Origin: Microbacterium sp. NC79
GTDB taxonomy: Bacteria > Actinomycetota > Actinomycetes > Actinomycetales > Microbacteriaceae
Length of the DNA: 64,000 bases
Assembly: GCF_019061125.1 (NCBI RefSeq)
Contig: NZ_JAHQYI010000001.1
Coordinates: 682,001 to 746,000 of the forward strand
Reading direction: 5' to 3'
Below the pieces are notes generated by a model, which saw only the letters and a program-made list of their open reading frames with translations, searched no databases and was not told the origin of the DNA. Position numbers and translations under genes: made by a program. Every line of letters begins with the position of its first letter. The first letter of the stretch is position 1. Below, piece after piece: positions 61,577 to 64,000 of this stretch.

Positions 61577-63162
61577 AGCGGAATGTTTCCGTGCTTCTTC
61601 TGCGGACCTTCGACGCGCTTGCCGCGAAGCGCCCGCACGGCCTTGGCGATCATGACGCGAGTCTGTGCCGGCTCAATGATGCCGTCGATTTCGCCACGCT
61701 CGGCTGCGAGGAAAGGCGAGGTGACGTTGTACGTGTACTCATTCGCCAGGCGGGTGCGTACCGCGTTGACGTCTTCGCCCGCTTCTTCTGCCTTACGGAG
61801 GTCGTTGCGGTACAGAATGTTCACGGCGCCCTGACCGCCCATGACGGCAATTTCAGCGGTCGGCCATGCCAGGTTGACGTCAGCGCCGAGCTGCTTGGAA
61901 CCCATCACGATGTACGCACCGCCGTACGCCTTACGCAGGATCACAGTGACCATCGGCACCGTTGCTTCCGCGTACGCGTAGATCAGCTTCGCGCCACGTC
62001 GGATGACGCCCGTCCATTCTTGGTCGGTGCCGGGAAGGTAGCCGGGCACGTCGACCAGGGTGACGATCGGAATGGAGAACGAATCGCAGAACCGTACGAA
62101 ACGGGCCGCCTTTTCGCCAGCCTCGATGTTGAGCGTGCCCGCCATCTGTGAAGGCTGGTTGGCAATAATGCCAACGGTGCGTCCCTCGATGCGTCCGAAA
62201 CCGATCACGATGTTCGGGGCAAAGAGCGGCTGAACCTCGATGAATTCGCCGTCATCAACGATGCGCCCGATGACTTCGTGCATATCGTATGGCTGGTTCG
62301 GCTGGTCAGGAATGATGCTGTTCAGCTGACGGTCTTCATCGGTGGTCTCCCACGTGAAGGCCGAAGCGTAGGTGGGCGTTTCTGACAGGTTGTTGTCTGG
62401 CAGGAACGACAGCAGGGTGCGCGCATAATCGATCGCGTCATCTTCGTCGGAAGCGAGGTAGTGAGCCACACCCGAGCGGGTGTTGTGCGTGTATGCGCCA
62501 CCGAGCTCTTCCATGCCGACATCTTCACCCGTCACCGTCTTGATGACGTCGGGGCCGGTAACGAACATCTGACTGGTCTTGTCGACCATGATGACGAAGT
62601 CGGTCAGCGCGGGGCCGTACACGGCGCCACCGGCAGCCGGACCCATGATGATTGAGATCTGCGGGATCACACCGGAAGCGGCCGTATTCTTGCGGAAGAT
62701 TTCGCCGTACTTGCTGAGCGCGAGCACGCCCTCCTGAATGCGGGCACCGCCCGAGTCAAGGATGCCAACGATCGGAATACCACTGCGCAGCGCAAAGTCC
62801 ATGACCTTGATGATTTTGTCACCGGTGACCTCACCGAGTGAGCCGCCAAACGTGGTGAAGTCCTGCGAATAGACGGCGACGGTGCGGCCATGGATGGTTC
62901 CGACACCCGTGACAACCGAGTCGCCATACGGGCGGGACTTGTCCATGCCAAACGCGGTGGTGCGGTGGCGCACGTACTCATCGAGCTCGACGAAGCTGCC
63001 CTGGTCAAGCAGCATCTCGATACGCTCGCGCGCCGAGAACTTGCCCTTGGCGTGCTGTTTCTCCTGCGCAAGCTTCTCGGGTTCAACGATTGCCTCGTTG
63101 TATCGAGCGCGCAGATCTGCGAGCTTGCCAGCCGTCGTGAAAAGGTCGTTCGTGTCCGTCAC
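61573..63162 (-). CDS. accD: Acyl-CoA carboxylase beta subunit (carboxyltransferase)
   Basis: The 529-residue carboxyltransferase moves CO2 from biotin to acetyl- or propionyl-CoA. It has both crotonase-like halves: '[20 protein letters not shown]', '[21 protein letters not shown]', '[17 protein letters not shown]' and, later, '[14 protein letters not shown]' and '[14 protein letters not shown]'. Length fits AccD5/PccB. The GTG at 63162 (VTDTNDLF) has TAGGGT 7 nt upstream; a longer frame runs into the intergenic region. It is paired with accE and divergent from birA. Confidence 0.95.
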   Translation of the reverse strand: MTDTNDLFTTAGKLADLRARYNEAIVEPEKLAQEKQHAKGKFSARERIEMLLDQGSFVELDEYVRHRTTAFGMDKSRPYGDSVVTGVGTIHGRTVAVYSQDFTTFGGSLGEVTGDKIIKVMDFALRSGIPIVGILDSGGARIQEGVLALSKYGEIFRKNTAASGVIPQISIIMGPAAGGAVYGPALTDFVIMVDKTSQMFVTGPDVIKTVTGEDVGMEELGGAYTHNTRSGVAHYLASDEDDAIDYARTLLSFLPDNNLSETPTYASAFTWETTDEDRQLNSIIPDQPNQPYDMHEVIGRIVDDGEFIEVQPLFAPNIVIGFGRIEGRTVGIIANQPSQMAGTLNIEAGEKAARFVRFCDSFSIPIVTLVDVPGYLPGTDQEWTGVIRRGAKLIYAYAEATVPMVTVILRKAYGGAYIVMGSKQLGADVNLAWPTAEIAVMGGQGAVNILYRNDLRKAEEAGEDVNAVRTRLANEYTYNVTSPFLAAERGEIDGIIEPAQTRVMIAKAVRALRGKRVEGPQKKHGNIPL

Positions 63163-63169
63163 GGAGTCA

Positions 63170-63175
63170 ACCCTA
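63170..63175 (-). promoter_or_regulatory. -10 box TAGGGT of accD
   Basis: TAGGGT lies 7 nt before the GTG at 63162 (minus strand). No Shine-Dalgarno lies between, so the mRNA is probably leaderless or nearly so. Confidence 0.5.
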
Positions 63176-63261
63176 CCGGCGGGGTTGCCGCATTCGTTAG
63201 AGACAATCGACAACGACTTTACGAATCGTCTGTTCGCCCTCTCCTTTGAGCGGGTTCGGCG

Positions 63262-63267
63262 TAGGGT
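63262..63267 (+). promoter_or_regulatory. -10 box TAGGGT of leaderless birA
   Basis: TAGGGT lies 6 nt before the ATG at 63274. The same hexamer serves accD on the opposite strand 87 bp away. Confidence 0.62.
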
Positions 63268-63273
63268 GACGTC

Positions 63274-64000
63274 ATGGTCATGAGCACGGCAGACTTTCCG
63301 CTGACAGCGGCACACACTCCGCGGATCACGGTGGTTGAGAGCGCCGGATCGACAAACGCCGATCTTCTCGCACACAGCGCCGATGAGGCCGCGTGGCCGC
63401 ATCTGTCGCTGTTGCTCACTGATGATCAACGCTCCGGACGCGGGCGCCTTGATCGTTCCTGGCAGGCGCCGGCCGGTGCGTCGCTGGCGCTATCGGTGCT
63501 GTTGCGCTCAACCGAGATTCCGGAACCAGCCCGCGGGTGGGTGCCGTTGATCGCCGGGCTTGCAATGACGGAGTCGATCGCCGCTCAACTCGGCACCGCG
63601 GTGTCGATGAAGTGGCCAAATGATGTGCTTGTTGGAGACAAGAAGGTGTGCGGGATTCTTGCGGAACTCAGTGCGAGCGGTGACGCGATCGTGGTGGGTG
63701 GTGGCGTGAATACCGCGATGACTGCGGAACAGGCTCCGGTGGAGACTGCGACGAGCTTCGCGATGCAAGGCAAGCCAGTACACCTTGACCTCCTGGTGTC
63801 GCACTACGTCGGACGGATCGCGGCCGAGCTTGACAGCCTGCGTGAATGCGATGGCGACGCGGTGGCGTCTGGGCTGCTTGGCCGCTTCACCGCGGTGTGC
63901 TCCACGATCGGCAAAGTCGTCACCATTCACCTGCCAGGCGGGACAAGCTACACGGGAGACGCGATCGGGATCGACACCGACGGGCGACTTCAGGTTGTTG
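63274..64000 (+). CDS. birA: Biotin-[acetyl-CoA-carboxylase] ligase, 3' end outside window
   Basis: The first 242 codons are present and open to the window edge. '[14 protein letters not shown]' starts the catalytic domain, '[30 protein letters not shown]' has the biotinyl-AMP motif, and '[21 protein letters not shown]' carries the catalytic Lys region. There is no N-terminal DNA-binding domain, so it is a monofunctional ligase. It attaches biotin to AccA3 (53389), fitting its place beside accD. A second ATG at 63280 is possible. Confidence 0.94.
   Translation, partial: MVMSTADFPLTAAHTPRITVVESAGSTNADLLAHSADEAAWPHLSLLLTDDQRSGRGRLDRSWQAPAGASLALSVLLRSTEIPEPARGWVPLIAGLAMTESIAAQLGTAVSMKWPNDVLVGDKKVCGILAELSASGDAIVVGGGVNTAMTAEQAPVETATSFAMQGKPVHLDLLVSHYVGRIAAELDSLRECDGDAVASGLLGRFTAVCSTIGKVVTIHLPGGTSYTGDAIGIDTDGRLQVV

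Overview
The window is high-GC (my estimate is about 63% G+C), almost fully coding chromosomal DNA from an actinomycete. Family content supports this: GTP-dependent PEP carboxykinase, a long-form GapB-type GAPDH, a RamB-type regulator, acyl-CoA carboxylase with the small epsilon subunit, an LpdA-type quinone reductase, a DUF222/HNH protein, and many genes that look leaderless (a TANNNT hexamer 6 nt before the start codon). The mix fits Microbacteriaceae, perhaps Microbacterium or a close relative. That placement is inference. No rRNA, tRNA, CRISPR array, prophage or complete insertion sequence was seen.

Layout. 1-9250: end of an MHS-type transporter, two small conserved proteins, a ThDP enzyme, a lipoprotein, GapB-type GAPDH, an AlkZ-like glycosylase, an MFS exporter and a DUF2079 membrane protein. 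9258-12860: a RamB-like regulator divergent from pckG, whose 3' end is followed by three tandem hairpins with nearly identical 15-nt loops. 13049-17553: a DUF222/HNH gene with a LexA-like box on its promoter, then a three-gene ABC exporter. 17630-23325: an MHS transporter, ribBA (with a degenerate RibB half), ribD, a 67-nt extragenic palindrome and glpK. 23348-28636: Fpg-like glycosylase, trpS plus a GNAT, a small membrane protein, exonuclease III and a BrkB-type protein. 28729-33544: sdhCDAB and manC.

33698-41977 is a dedicated nucleoside uptake and salvage cluster: a BMP-type binding lipoprotein, a double-domain ATPase, two permeases, cytidine deaminase, thymidine phosphorylase and adenosine deaminase. 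The purine nucleoside phosphorylase and phospho-sugar mutase pair (48385-50885) probably completes the route from nucleosides to central metabolism. 42038-45239 is an overlapping operon of a flavin monooxygenase, a BASS-type transporter and an SDR/epimerase. 45357-48189 holds a TSUP permease, a GNAT and an MFS exporter with paired operator-like boxes.

51001-64000: an LpdA-like flavoprotein and a membrane protein, then the acyl-CoA carboxylase genes. accA3 and maf (53389-55881) are separated from accD and accE (61358-63162) by five genes on the opposite strand: a Nudix hydrolase, a TRAM-domain RNA methyltransferase, a response regulator, a histidine kinase and a kinase-like membrane protein without a recognisable phospho-acceptor. 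birA, divergent from accD, runs off the right edge.

The observations I rate highest are the triple hairpin after pckG, the run of leaderless promoters, the LexA-like box on the HNH gene, the degenerate RibB domain, the three-protein signalling operon and the long palindrome near 21.7 kb.
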